Assembly: GCF_000003195.3 (NCBI RefSeq)
Contig: NC_012876.2
Location: 3,421,935-3,485,934 of the forward strand
Direction of reading: 5' to 3'
Length of the DNA: 64,000 bases
Origin: Sorghum bicolor
Lineage: Eukaryota; Streptophyta; Magnoliopsida; Poales; Poaceae
Position numbers and translations under genes: made by a program. Positions 22,425-33,700 of this stretch are shown here, in pieces; positions within the stretch are counted from its first letter, which is position 1; each line of letters begins with the position of its first letter. Below the pieces are notes generated by a model, which saw only the letters and a program-made list of their open reading frames with translations, ran no database searches and had not been told where the DNA came from.

Positions 22425-23811
22425 TACCACGAATAAGTACTTGCTCCAGAAGCATATATATGCAAGGATCTATCCATTGACCAATAACTTATTTATAATA
22501 ATCCTAGCTAGCTTGCACAGTTTTAGCCAAAAAAATAAAACAGCAGATGCGTTGTGGGTTCTAAGAGTATCTCCAAGAATATTTGTCACCGGATCTTTCT
22601 TTCTTGCGTTTTTCTCATTTGGATCCTATCTTTTCTTCTATTTCTTTCCCACTACTTTCTACTTCTCAAGCTCGCACTTGGTCAGGATACGTGGATGCAC
22701 AATTGCACGTATCTTTTGCACGCTGGGGGCTCGGTTTTGCAAGTGTCAAATGATTGGGAAGTGGATTTGGAAACTGTTGGAGTGGTGTTTTTTAAAAAAA
22801 AAATTGCTAAAAGTCATGTATTGCGAGATCATTTTGAAACTCCAAGGGTACCCAGTATTTTTATCCTAAAAACATGAAGTTTTGAACCTTCTAAAGAAGT
22901 ATTAGGAGAAATAAAGAAGGTCATCACCAATATTTTTATCCCAAAAAGTTTTTCCATGGCTTTTTTCACAACCTAGACTTAGATTTATGACGTTTTGCAT
23001 CAGGAGTCCTAATTTTGTTTCTATACCGTTTAAGTCCTCCTATAAGATCTTTCTCTCATGTGTTTTTCTCACCTGAAACCTATCTTCTCCTCTTTTTCCT
23101 TTCCCACTACCTTCTGCATCTCAGGCTTGCACTCAGGGAGGATACGCAGACACGTAATCGCGCATATCTTGCACGCTGAGGTGCTCAGTTTTGCAGGTGC
23201 CAACAAATTCGGAGGTGGGTTCAGGAACCATTGGAGAGGGTTTTTTAAAAAATTTTGCTAACAATCCTCTATTAACAGAGTGTTTTGAAAACTCTTAGAG
23301 ATGCTCTAATCCCTCTCTTAATTTGTAAAAACATGGAGTTTTGAAAACCGGCATGCACTACTAACAAATCTAATTTGTCACAAAAAAATATTAACAAATC
23401 TAATTTATTAACAAATATACTTTCAGAGATGGTGTTTTTTACACAGGTGAACATAAGTGGTTGACCAAGCTATCTAACCGCCTCTATAAATATTTTTATA
23501 AAAAATAAATAGCCAAAAGAAAACAACAGTTGAATTATTGTTCTAATACACGTATGTAACAATAATCAAACATGTGAAACGACTACCGAGAAGTTCACGT
23601 GACAAGTCCAATGACACTGTGTCCACACACACACACGATCAAAATATTTAAGGTAGAGAAGGTTGACTGCATGTTTATTTGTATGCCATATGTACACTTT
23701 TTTAAATATAGGGATAGTATATCAGAGGCCGTATTGGATGTCATTGATCCAACATAATGAATGAGATCAAGGTGAGTGTTCTTTTTCTAACACTCATCCC
23801 TATGAACACAT
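22425..23811. repeat. Intergenic DNA with a diverged tandem duplication
   Basis: About 22590-22860 and about 23045-23300 are diverged copies of one sequence: both contain TTTCCCACTAC, a TTGCAC and CACGCTG segment, then TTTTGCAAGTG or TTTTGCAGGTG, and both end near a TTTTTTAAAAA tract. Short frames in the copies are not conserved between them, so I do not call a gene. 23300-23811 is AT-rich and I see nothing further in it. Confidence 0.5.
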
Positions 23812-24595
23812 CACTAGTACGAAGAAGCGCTATGCTGGCGGTGGAATAATTTTTACATGCGGTTTCAATTAAACAACGTCTGTGGAAAGAAATCAGTTTG
23901 CCCGACTAAAAAACCGCTGTAGAAATCATGTATTTCTATTGACGGTTCTCCTAAGAAACCGCTAGTGAGAATCAAATGATTTGAAATTGAATTTTTTGAG
24001 CTTTTCAAATGACCTTGTTTGAAAAAACCGTCAAAATGAAAGTTGTAGATCTCAAAAATGTTATGAAACTTTGTAGTTGATAAGTTTTTCATTTGAAATC
24101 TTCTTGTCGTCGAAAACTACGTTTGAATTTCTCAAATTTGAAATTTAAATTTTGTAAATGATCTCGGATGGAGAAACTACCAATATAAAAGTTTTAGATG
24201 AAACTTTGTAGTTGATAACTTTTCCATTGAAATCTATTTAGGGCCTCAAATAATCAATATATACTCGGTTTAGGATAATATATGAGGAACTAAACTGTAA
24301 TATAGACACAACTGAGTGATAGGTGGAGCGGTAGAGGAAGTTACGCGTAAGGGCGAGATCTCAGGTTCGAATCCCACCGGCCACGTAGCGCGCGATTATA
24401 CGCAAAAAAAATGCATTTCTATAGGCGGGTGGCATATCTGAACCGCCCGTAGAAATGGATTTCTATAGGTGGTTCCAGATTACCCGTCTATGGAAAAATT
24501 TATTTCCACATGCACCCAGCGCAGGCGGTTCGCCAATCCCCGTGTAGAAAAGGGGTGGAGAACCGCCTATACTACAGTACCTCTATGTACTAGTG
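23812..24595. mobile_element. Non-autonomous CACTA-type element, 784 bp
   Basis: Both ends read CACTAGTAC inward and are flanked by a perfect 3-bp duplication, CAT (23809-23811 and 24596-24598). Next to the ends are inverted units with the core CGGTT/AACCGCC and the motif CCGTAGAAATG. The middle has no coding frame. It is a complete deletion-type CACTA or large MITE from a family different from copies A and B. Confidence 0.88.
24315..24382 (+). other. tRNA-like segment with A-box and B-box
   Basis: GGTGGAGCGGTAGAGG (from 24321) resembles an internal pol III A-box and GGTTCGAATCC (24363-24373) is a canonical B-box, at near tRNA spacing. The T-stem does not pair well and I could not draw a clean anticodon stem. 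It may be a decayed tRNA or SINE head inside the CACTA-type element, or pol III-like by chance. Confidence 0.35.
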
Positions 24596-25369
24596 CATGT
24601 ATGAACTACGAGCACCTTTGAAGAAATGAGTTGATAGATCTTTGAGATTCATGACGTCACCACAAGCGCTTCGCTATCGACGGGGACGTCAATTACCACT
24701 GAAAATATAACGCTGTTAAATCATGAAATAAATACAGAAAAAAGCATGGTTCCATAAAAAAAAACGCAACCCCAGTTAATCTACGGTCGGTTCACATTAA
24801 AGTGGGTGTTAGTTTGAAAGAAGTACAAGTAACCAATAATCACTTTTTATTTCAACGGTAAGTCTTGCGTTAGTATGCCTAATTTGGAAAGAGGCAAGAA
24901 TTTGGTATGCATATCTGATTTCTCATATGAATTCCACATAAACCGTTGAATAATTACCACGTAACGAGAGTCAATCGGGAAAGAGAGGAATCGTTGAGTA
25001 ATTTGGTATTACAAGTTACGTACGTGCAACTGGGTCTATCTCTTGCTTTTGATAAGCAGCAACACACACATACTAGCAAGGCAATGCAAGTGACAAATAC
25101 CATGCGTAACTAATTATTCGATCCAAATTTAGAATTATTTTTTTAGGACAGTGGCAGTATTGATGCAAGAATTAACTCAGGTAATGTTGCGTAGACGAAA
25201 CCTGCTATATATAGGTCGTCGTAGATGCGTGACGGCATCCATGACGCAAAGCTATGTGTACACCAACAACACCGGCCAATAATATTTCCGGTCCAAGGAG
25301 AGGAATATCAGAATCCGGCTGAGATAGGTAGGTCAAGTACACATACTACACTGGTAGAATTGACTTAGC
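24596..25369. other. Intergenic DNA; fragment of a dispersed repeat
   Basis: About 24605-24755 resembles 63710-63860 (shared strings: GAGCACCT, ACGTCACCACA or GAAGTCACCACA, TACCACTGAAA, CGTTAAAT). A third, partial relative covers about 25735-25840. This is a dispersed grass repeat of unknown class. No coding frame is seen in the rest. Confidence 0.5.
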
Positions 25370-25371
25370 TA

Positions 25372-25613
25372 CTCCCTCCTTCCTTAAATATTAATAATTG
25401 TCATTTTTATTTTCATGCCCTAAATTTAACTAGATTTGTAAAAAAACAAGTGCAATATTTGTATCTCCAAATAAGTTTATTATAAAACATAAATCCAACG
25501 ATCTATTTAATGATACAAATTTTATACAATAAATTTTATTTTTATATATATAGTTAAAGTTATTTCTGAAAAAACAAAAACGATAATTATTTAGGAAATA
25601 GGGACAGATAGAG
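25372..25613. mobile_element. Stowaway MITE, 242 bp
   Basis: The left end reads CTCCCTCCTTCC and the right end, read inward, CTCTATCTGTCCC. TA duplications flank it (25370-25371 and 25614-25615). The interior is AT-rich and non-coding, typical of Tc1/mariner-derived Stowaway elements in grasses. Confidence 0.82.
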
Positions 25614-25615
25614 TA

Positions 25616-26701
25616 GCTCAGATTTTATATCATGTATATGCATTTCCTTGGAAGAACAAGTAAAAACTTCTTTAATTTTCAATCAAATTGAAATACTATG
25701 TTATTATTTTTTAAATTAGATACAACGCAAACGCTCACAACATACGCATATAAACACATGCACGCAAGCTCTATGTAAGCATCTTTGAAGACTGAGCGGC
25801 AAATCCGCGAGACGATGAATCATCGGAGGTTTTAATTTGGACAATCTATCTCCCACGGAACATGTATACTCCTACTTGTCATGTTTGAAAAACGGCGGCT
25901 TAAGTGTGGTGTGGTTAAGTACGCTGTTGAAACGAACTTGATCGGAAATTAACCCTTTTTAAAATACTTGACCAAGCAGCCATTTCCTTTAGTTAGTGTG
26001 GACTGACGTACGTCGCTTATATTTGTCCCCTGGCCTCCTGGGTTAATTAACAAATAATGTATGTTTCAGTAGGACCTGATCCATATATATGAACAGTCTC
26101 CAAGACCTTCAAGCATGCATGTGTGTGAAGTAGCCTGATTCTACAAATCAGTAACTAGTCCTCTCTCTGACTATATATATAATAAAAAGTCTGCACAAGG
26201 ATAATTGTAACAATGTCTTGTGAAAGTGGACTTTTTGCAACATAAAAAGGTTCAAAAGCTAAGGAGAAATTTGCTTTTATTTTTTAAAAAAGGGATAGTG
26301 GTAAGAGTTTTGTACTTTTATTATATGGTGAAAAGGAGAAACAAAAAGCTTCGCTTTTGGATGTAGTTTAACGATTCAATCCTATAATTTTTTGTTCTGA
26401 AAGATCAAAGTCTTACTCCCCCCCCCCCCCCCCTCTAATTTAGTTTACCTATTCAAGTAAATCTCACCATGAGGTAATAATAGTACCTCGGTGCTAGTAA
26501 TTGTATCTAAACTAGAGAATCATATGTTATTTTTGCAGGAACATTTTAGATATATATACCTAAACTAGTTACTAACTTCTATAAAAGATTAACATATATT
26601 TAGATTTGTATATTTACAATATAATTCTAACTGAATTCTTCTTTCTAAATTGATCTATAATTTATTTTTAAAAAAAAATAAGAAGCTAGCTAGATAACAT
26701 A
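25616..26701. other. AT-rich intergenic DNA, no gene seen
   Basis: It contains part of the dispersed repeat mentioned for 24605 (about 25735-25840) and a run of 16 C residues at 26418-26433. I see no credible open frame or RNA gene. Confidence 0.6.
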
Positions 26702-26953
26702 CTCCCTCCATCCGGAATTATTAACTACATGTTTCGCTTTTCGAGGAATTAAACTTTTTACAAGTTCCTCTAGATTTTTAAAAATATTATCTACATTTAT
26801 ATTATCTCCTAATATATTTATTATAAAAATATACTCCACTTTTAATCTAATGCTACTATCCTAAATATTAGTAGTTTTTCTGTATATTTCGTTAAATTTA
26901 AAAAAGAAATGACTTATAAAAAACGAGATGTGTATTTTTTTTTAGGATGGAGG
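26702..26953. mobile_element. Stowaway-like MITE, degenerate
   Basis: The left end is CTCCCTCCATCCGG after a TA; the right end, read inward, is CGCCTCCATCCTAAA. The right TA duplication is not intact. The interior is AT-rich with partial inverted symmetry. Confidence 0.65.
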
Positions 26954-26971
26954 CGCTGCACCTTTCGATTA

Positions 26972-27214
26972 GGCCTTGTTTAGTTCAAATTTTTTTTGGG
27001 AAATCGACATTGTAGTACTTTCGTTTGTATTGGACAAATATTGTTCAATCATAGACTAGCTAGGCTTAAAAGATTTGTCTCGTCAATTCCGACCAAACTG
27101 CGTAATTAGTTTTTATTTTTATCTATATTTAATACTTCATGCATGCGTCTAAAGATTCGATATGACGGGGAATCTGAAAAATTTTGTAAAATTTTCTGGG
27201 AACTAAACAAGGCC
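26972..27214. mobile_element. TIR MITE with GGCCTTGTTTAGTTC ends
   Basis: A 15-bp terminal inverted repeat, GGCCTTGTTTAGTTC and its mirror GAACTAAACAAGGCC, bounds 243 bp of AT-rich DNA. Internal strings (GTAGCACTTTCGTTT-like, TTAAAAGATT, GTCTCG, AATACTTCATGCATG) recur in decayed relatives at about 36024-36244 and 36530-36690 and in a shorter piece near 29285. Confidence 0.8.
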
Positions 27215-28091
27215 GCTGGAAAGTAATAAAGGGTGCCATGGACGTGTAAGCAAAGAATTCTGTCGACGACAAGTAGTCAAGAAAACACAAGAAGTGAGGT
27301 AATAAGAAGAAATTGAACAGGTTTGCGAGCCAAGGCTGCTGGCGTTGTCTCGTGATGTCGGAGAGACAGAGACCCTTTTGACCTGAGAATGATCAGTGAA
27401 TGAAATAATATAAATCTTTTGCCAATCTCGACGAATGCACGTCACGTAAAGTGTTGTATAGTTTGGTCCAACATGCAACAACCCCATGTGTATGTGTGTA
27501 CTAATACAGCTGCTGATCACTAAAGCTAGTAAGCTAGGTCATCAAATTAGTTGGTGCTGGATTTTTTTTTTAAAAAAAACAAGTTTTGAATCAGCCGTCT
27601 TCTTCATTCGAATTGATCGATCAACTATCACTACCTTTTTCATTTCTTTAATTTTCTTCTAGTGTTTTGAATCAATTAGCTTGCTCTACTTATTGGGCAA
27701 AACATTTGTTCAATTTAATTTAACAACTTTGACTAGCAATATATCTATAAAAATACATTATTTTTTAATGAAAAGAGAGATATATTGTGAAAATGCATTT
27801 GATATCTTGTGTTGAAATTTTATATAATAAGATTATAGATGTTGGTCAGAGTTAAAAATATTTGACTTAGAATATATATAAATATAGATGGATCTATATT
27901 AGTACGTTCAAAGAAAGCATGCCATGTGCCGGACCAGATAGGGAGAAAACACAACGTTAAACGGATCTTAGGGTCAAAACTCAACGGTATCGTTCGTTGA
28001 GGTACCATTTTGATGATAATTCAAATTCAAGGACAAGATTAGAAAAATAGAAGGGTCAGCTGACAAAAAAAATGGACATATTCATTATATT

Positions 28092-28409
28092 ATGAATCAA
28101 GCAGATTATTTTAAAATAATAAAGCAGCTGCCTTTTTCTGAACAGGAAGTAATAAAACTCATAGTCAGCGCTATACTTGGGCTAAGCATTTATGCATATC
28201 TTTGGGACAAAATAATGCCACTCTTAGCAGCCTTAAACAAGGTGTGGCTGCTGCTGCTCACTGAAGGCACAGAGAAGCTTGCTCGAAAAAAAATAAAGAA
28301 AAAAAAACAGATAAGACACAGAAGGGCATACATGTTTCTGAGGTCCAGTAAAAGTTCGCAAGTAGGAACGGTGGCTGCAAGACTCAAAATAAAACCCAAA
28401 AAAAATTAA
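28092..28409 (+). CDS. Small unrecognised ORF, 105 aa
   Basis: ATG-initiated frame with a hydrophobic middle (about residues 20-50: LIVSAILGLSIYAYLW, IMPLLAALNKVWLLLL) and a strongly basic C-terminus (ARKKIKKKKQIRHRR). I do not recognise the family. There is no clear promoter and the surroundings are transposon-rich, so chance or a transposon fragment is as likely as a gene. Confidence 0.2.
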   Translation: MNQADYFKIIKQLPFSEQEVIKLIVSAILGLSIYAYLWDKIMPLLAALNKVWLLLLTEGTEKLARKKIKKKKQIRHRRAYMFLRSSKSSQVGTVAARLKIKPKKN

Positions 28410-29566
28410 AAAATTCAGGATTAACTAGTAGTCTACGTACGGTTGACGCGATGGCAGCTATGTTATCCATCGAAACAACATATAATAAACATTGAAAAAA
28501 TATGCTTGCAGGCAGCCGTCAGCATCCCGTCCGTACATACCAGACACCAAACAGCCCATGCTCCGATTTTATTTATTTATTTAAATTTTGAAACACAAGT
28601 TTATTCATCATAAGCCTAATATTTTTACCTCTAATTATGAATAAGACAAATATTATATGTGTTGACAACAAAAAGTCAGGAGTATTAAATTAGTTATCTT
28701 CTGTCAATAAAAGAATTGAATGCAATTCTAAAAGAATCCAATTCTAGGACTCATGGGTTGTACTAAAAGAATTACAATTCTAGCTTTATAATCAGCTGTG
28801 GTATCCTAAAAATTATAGTATACTTTATAGGTATATATGATGCAATAAAATATAGAGTTTATAGTTCAGTCATTTTTTACCATCAACACACGTGAAAAAT
28901 AAAAAGGCTAAGGAAACATGCTTCTTTTTACTTTGTGTTATTTTTCTCGACAAGTGAGAAATTATTTTATTTCCCGAATGCATTGGAGCAAGTATAACTC
29001 TATAAATAGACTATACAATACGGTAATACATATTTAACCATTTATTAATATCGATAGCGGAAGTGTCATATCGGATATACCGGCATACATTTGAAATATT
29101 AAATGTAGACTAATAAAAAAACTACATAGCTCACCTGAAAACTAGAACAAATTTATTAAGCAAGATCTCTGTTCGCTTGAGCTTATCTGCCAAATCTATC
29201 AGCTATTTAGCAGTATTTTTCTCACAACAAATTAGCGAATAGTATTTTTAGTCATGGCTTATCAGTTAAGCGAATGGCAATCATAGACTAATAGATTTAA
29301 AAGATTCGCCTGGTAATTTAGAACCAAACAATATAATTAGTTTGCATGTGTCAAAAAATTCAATGGAATGGATGAAATGTTTTGGGTGGAAAGGATGTAC
29401 ACCTTGTATTTCCGATACGATAAACCACGTCAAAATTAAACGTTGGTCACAAAAAAAAAAGTAAGCCGTCACGTCACAGATTGGAAGAAACAGAAAAAAT
29501 AGCGAGCTGTCACGTCTCAACTTTAAGGATGAAAATCGTTGCAGTGCACTGTAGTGCTTGCGCGCC

Positions 29567-29583
29567 AAATATATATATATATA

Positions 29584-29662
<79 letters not shown>

Positions 29663-29689
29663 ATATATCTCTCTCTCTCTCTCTCATGG
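29567..29689. repeat. (TA)n and (CT)n microsatellite
   Basis: About 95 bases of nearly pure TA dinucleotides end in a short CT run. It lies in the promoter-proximal region of the lipase gene. Frames of alternating Tyr/Ile across it are artefacts. Confidence 0.95.
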
Positions 29690-29799
29690 CAGCGGAGGAG
29701 AGGAGACGAAAAAATTAAAGAGACGAGCGAGACTACGACGACGACGAAGAAGAAGAAGCGAGTAGGAAGGTGCTCCGTTGACGCGATCAGCCGAGCGCC

Positions 29800-29807
29800 T
29801 ATAAAAG
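29800..29807 (+). promoter_or_regulatory. TATA box of the lipase gene
   Basis: TATAAAAG lies 149 bases before the chosen start codon. With the usual 25-32 base spacing, transcription would start near 29832, giving a 5' leader of about 120 bases. Confidence 0.7.
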
Positions 29808-29955
29808 ATCCTTCCTGCCACCCAGGTCGCAGCTGTCCGATCACTCAGTCACCTGCTCTGCCGGCCTCCCGCCGCCGTTGCCGACTTCTCTTCTCTTCTT
29901 GTATGCCGCTCCATTTCCATTGCCGTCGCGTCGACCACCCCGACTCTTGCCTTGC

Positions 29956-31485
29956 ATGTCCACCGCCGCGGCGCCGCCGTCACTCTCCCTGCACCGCCCA
30001 GCGGTGACCGCCGCCGCGAGAGTCGCCGCGGCACCGAGCAACAACGCCGCGCACCTCGCCAGCCTCGACAAGCTCTTCCGGAACCGCGGCGGCGTCGAGA
30101 GCGCGGCGCCGGCCGTGGAGCCGGTGGTCGCCGCCACCGCCACGCAGCAGCGGAGGCAGCAGCCGCTGCTGCGGCTCCCGTCGTTCCTCACGCGGACCGG
30201 GGCGGCCAGGGGCGGCGAGGACTCGTCGTTGTCCGCGCCCGCGCTGTCGCCGCGCCGGCTCGAGCGCCTCCTCCAGCCCGTGGCGCCCGACGGCCCGTCG
30301 CCGCGCGGGAACATCGCGGCGGCGTGGCGACGCCTGCACGGCGAGGATGGCTGGCGCGGCCTGCTGGACCCGCTGCACCCGGACCTCCGCCGCGAGATCG
30401 TTCGGTACGGCGAGTTCGTCGACGCCGCCTACGGCGCCTTCCTGTCCCGCCCGGACACCGAGCCGGGCGGCCGCCGCGCGCGCGTCCCGCTCCAGGACGT
30501 CGCCTACCGGGTCACCGCGCCGCTCTTCGCCAACTCCTCCGTCGGCCTCCCCACCTGGCTCGCCGCCGTCGCGCCGTGCGCCGCGCAGCGGACCAGCCTC
30601 GTCGGCTACGTCGCCGTCTGCGATAGCCCCGCGGAGATACGGCGGATGGGCCGCCGCGACATCGTCATCGCGCTCCGTGGCACCTGCACCGTCCTCGAGT
30701 GGGCCGAGAACGTGCGCGCGGGCCTCGTCCCGGCCACCCACCATGACTCCGCCGCCGGAGCTTCACCAGACACGTCCAACGCCAAGGTAGAATGCGGCTT
30801 CTGGAACCTCTACAAGACCGCCGGCGAACGGTCCCCGAGCTTGTCGGAGATGGTCGTGTCCGAGGTGCGGAGGCTGCTGGAGAAGTACAAGGGCGAGGAG
30901 GTGAGCATCACGGTGACGGGGCACAGCCTGGGCGCCGCGCTGGCGGTGCTGATCGCGGACGAGCTCGCCGGAGGCGTCGCGGCACGCGCGAGGGCGCCGG
31001 TGGCGGTGTTCTCCTTCGGCGGGCCGCGGGTGGGCAACCGCGCGTTCGCGGCGCGCGTGGAGGCGCGGGGCGCGCGCGTGCTCCGCGTCGTGAACGCGCA
31101 CGACGTCGTGCCGCGGTTCCCGCCGGGACTCCCGCTCCCGGGCTACGCCGACGTCGGACGCGAGCTCCGCCTCGACAGCCGCGCGTCGCCGTACCTCCGG
31201 CCCGACGCCGACGCCGCGTGCTGCCACGACCTGGAGGCGTACATCCACCTCGTCGACGGCTTCGTCGGCTCGCATTGCCCGTTCAGGGACAACGCCAAGC
31301 GCAGCATCCTGCGCCTCGTCAAGAACCAGGGCGGCAACGTCAAGCAGCTGTACATGAGCAAGGCCAAGGACATGCGAATCCAGCTCGACGGCGGCGGAGG
31401 CGGAGGCGCCGACATGGCCGGGTCTATGCTCGGCCGCGTCGACATGCCCGGCGCGGCGAGCACCGTGGTGGAGTGTGTGCACTGA
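29956..31485 (+). CDS. Class-3 lipase, phospholipase A1 (DAD1-like), chloroplast-type
   Basis: Intronless, very GC-rich gene of 509 codons. I chose ATG 29956 because it is the first in-frame ATG after the TATA box; the frame is open further upstream but has no ATG. The first about 45 residues are rich in Ala, Ser, Pro and Arg with almost no acid, like a chloroplast transit peptide. The lipase_3 domain spans about residues 155-440. The catalytic set is visible: Ser324 in TGHSLG, Asp383 in NAHDVVP and His424 in CCHDLEAY. The family (plant PLA1-I/DAD1-like) removes a fatty acid from the sn-1 position of plastid lipids; members such as DAD1 feed jasmonate synthesis and others affect floral organs or drought responses. 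Which subgroup this is cannot be settled by eye. The C-terminus has a Gly run (GGGGGGG). No defect is seen. Confidence 0.93.
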   Translation: MSTAAAPPSLSLHRPAVTAAARVAAAPSNNAAHLASLDKLFRNRGGVESAAPAVEPVVAATATQQRRQQPLLRLPSFLTRTGAARGGEDSSLSAPALSPRRLERLLQPVAPDGPSPRGNIAAAWRRLHGEDGWRGLLDPLHPDLRREIVRYGEFVDAAYGAFLSRPDTEPGGRRARVPLQDVAYRVTAPLFANSSVGLPTWLAAVAPCAAQRTSLVGYVAVCDSPAEIRRMGRRDIVIALRGTCTVLEWAENVRAGLVPATHHDSAAGASPDTSNAKVECGFWNLYKTAGERSPSLSEMVVSEVRRLLEKYKGEEVSITVTGHSLGAALAVLIADELAGGVAARARAPVAVFSFGGPRVGNRAFAARVEARGARVLRVVNAHDVVPRFPPGLPLPGYADVGRELRLDSRASPYLRPDADAACCHDLEAYIHLVDGFVGSHCPFRDNAKRSILRLVKNQGGNVKQLYMSKAKDMRIQLDGGGGGGADMAGSMLGRVDMPGAASTVVECVH

Positions 31486-33700
31486 CGAACGGCCGCAACC
31501 GCAACGACAACGGCGGTGCGAGCTGGGTGTGGACTCGCGTACGTCGGCGCCCAAAAAGAATTGTTTCGTCAACACAGATAATGGAGGGTTGACTTGGGCA
31601 AATTTTTTGATTAGTTTTTGGTATTTGGTCACAACTTTTTACCAAGTACAAGTACAAAAGTGTTGTTGTTGTTGGTTGGTGGATCCGTGGATATACCAAA
31701 CAATCAAAGTGGTGGGTATACATGGAAAACATTGTATAGATGAACATTAACTGATTTAGTTGGTTAATAGTAATGGTGTTTTACATCATGTTGTGTCTTA
31801 CATGCTTCTTGGAGAACAAACATGGGCATGTCCAAGCATATAACCTATAATTTCATAATGTATTATTATGATTAAAGATGTTGTAAGGATGCTCACTCTT
31901 TATTTTTAAAATCCCCTAACCCATCTCCCTATGGGTTCTCTGATTTTTTTTTCCTTACATGTTTGAAGATACACCGAACAGTTAAATTAGTGAAAATTGA
32001 CGCAATACATGTAAAATCTCGAAGTCCAAGTTCATTCACATTAGCAAGGTGCGAGGAAATGACAAATTGAGATGCAATAATACACCAATCTCCTTTAAGC
32101 CAGTATCAACGAGGATATCATGTCGTAGTTTTCGAGACTCCCATGTATAAATGGTGTAGACAAGTTTCAAATTCATCCCTATGAAACTCACTTCATCCCA
32201 TGAATTATTTAGTATCCATGAAATTATCATGAAACATCCACTGAAACTAACCTTAGAACAAATATTTGTTCTAGTTCACAAAAGTGTTCCACTTACAATA
32301 ACTTACAAATTATTTTTAAATATATATTAAAAGTATATATCTAGAAAAGCCAAAGCAACTTACAACTAAGAAGTGAGAACAGATTGATATTGTACTATCC
32401 TCTCTGTCCCATTTAGACAGACTTTTTTTTTAAAGTTTGAGTAAGTTTAATTATAGTAGAAAATAACATTAATATGAATAAGTTTGAAGAAAAGAAGTTT
32501 TGGAGGAGAACTGAAGAAATGGAAGTCTTCAAAGGTGTTCTCTAATGTCGGGTGGTTTGTTAGCAATAGATTTTGTTCTGTTTGTGCTGGAGGTTCTTAG
32601 AACTTTGCCTTAATCCTTTTATTGGTTGTCTAGTCTTTTTGAGTGGCCAATTGGGGGGCGCTGCGAGGTTACTTTAGGCAGCTCTAGTTGTTTCTGTTTG
32701 GTTAGTTGTAAGCTGGTCTCCTCAACCTTTTCGTCTATATCACTATGAAAGATTTGCATAAAAATACTTTATAATTAATTTAATGGTATTATATTTTTGT
32801 ATAACATCTATTAAGTTTAAAATTAATTGATTCTTCAAAATATGAGGCCTGTATTTCTCTAAGACAGAGGGGGTGTGTAGTAAAGTGATTGACTTTTTAA
32901 TAGGCATTTATTATGAAAAAAGAAAAGAGACTTGGTCGGATCCCGGGTTGCTGGGACATGAATATGATGGAGCCAGCAACATGTGGTGGCTAGTGGGGTG
33001 TGTGTTGCCTTGGGGGCCAGGAGCTTCCCACCAATGTGAGCAGGGGGGGTGATCCTGATTCCTCCTGGGGGGAAATTAAAGCCAGAATTCGACATGGAAA
33101 TGGACACCTTGAGGTTAGGGCGTTATATGTTGCTCATCTGTAATGGTAACTTGATGTCTCCATGTAGTGGTTAGAACGAGTCATCGACATCAGTACAAGT
33201 GGCACACGACTAGATTTTTCTTTTTAACTATGACAGATGGAACTAGATGAAATTGCAACAGATACTTTTCTTTTTCTACTACACTAGTATTATTATTCAA
33301 TACTAATACCGTGTTGGTAATCATGTCAAGAGAATTTCATCCTCATAAAACTCACTGTCTTCTCTCTTCTTATAAAATATTGCCATGTCATACAAAATGC
33401 TTATGTGATATCTTATTAAATATACTGAAATTCTGATGAGGCTTCCACTGGCCTCGTTAGACATACTCTTAGAATTTTTTTTGGCGGGACATTGTACCTT
33501 TTGGGTTTCCTTTAAGGATTTAATTGTCGATGTAACATCTTATGTCTCTGTGCGGTGGATGAGCAGTGAGTGATCTTTATTCTCAAAAGCTTTTCGTCAC
33601 ATCCAAAACAGTTACTCACGTACTACACGGCAAAGAACTACTAGACGTTGAAAGGATTAGGAACATGTTACATTACATGTATGACTTTTAGAGTATTTTT
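31486..33700. other. Intergenic DNA with 3' UTR and MITE remnants
   Basis: 31486-31750 is probably the lipase 3' untranslated region. About 32398-32874 looks like a Stowaway element (ends CTCTGTCCC-like and, inward, CTCTGTCTTAGAG) split by a roughly 270-base unrelated insertion (about 32485-32755). 32940-33120 is a GC-richer repeat-like piece. No gene is supported. Confidence 0.45.

Larger units (their letters stand above)
27215..29799. other. Intergenic DNA upstream of the lipase gene
   Basis: AT-rich DNA with MITE remnants (about 27715-27895 and near 29285). A 105-codon frame at 28092-28409 is listed separately. A long (TA)n run at about 29567-29660 followed by a (CT)n run ends about 115 bases before the TATA box of the lipase gene. 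No other feature is supported. Confidence 0.6.

Noticed and set aside
22414..23261. Hydrophobic frames in the duplicated segment right of copy B
   Set aside because: The two diverged copies do not keep a common frame, so coding is unlikely.
24315..24382. A functional tRNA gene
   Set aside because: The A- and B-boxes fit, but the T-stem and anticodon stem do not pair. Kept only as a tRNA-like segment.
29878..29955. Longer lipase N-terminus from an upstream TTG
   Set aside because: Plant genes rarely start at TTG. The first in-frame ATG is 29956, and the sequence after it already looks like a transit peptide.
30347..31632. Several long open frames on both strands overlapping the lipase gene
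   Set aside because: They lie in other frames of a very GC-rich exon, which has few stop codons; only the lipase frame has a family motif set.
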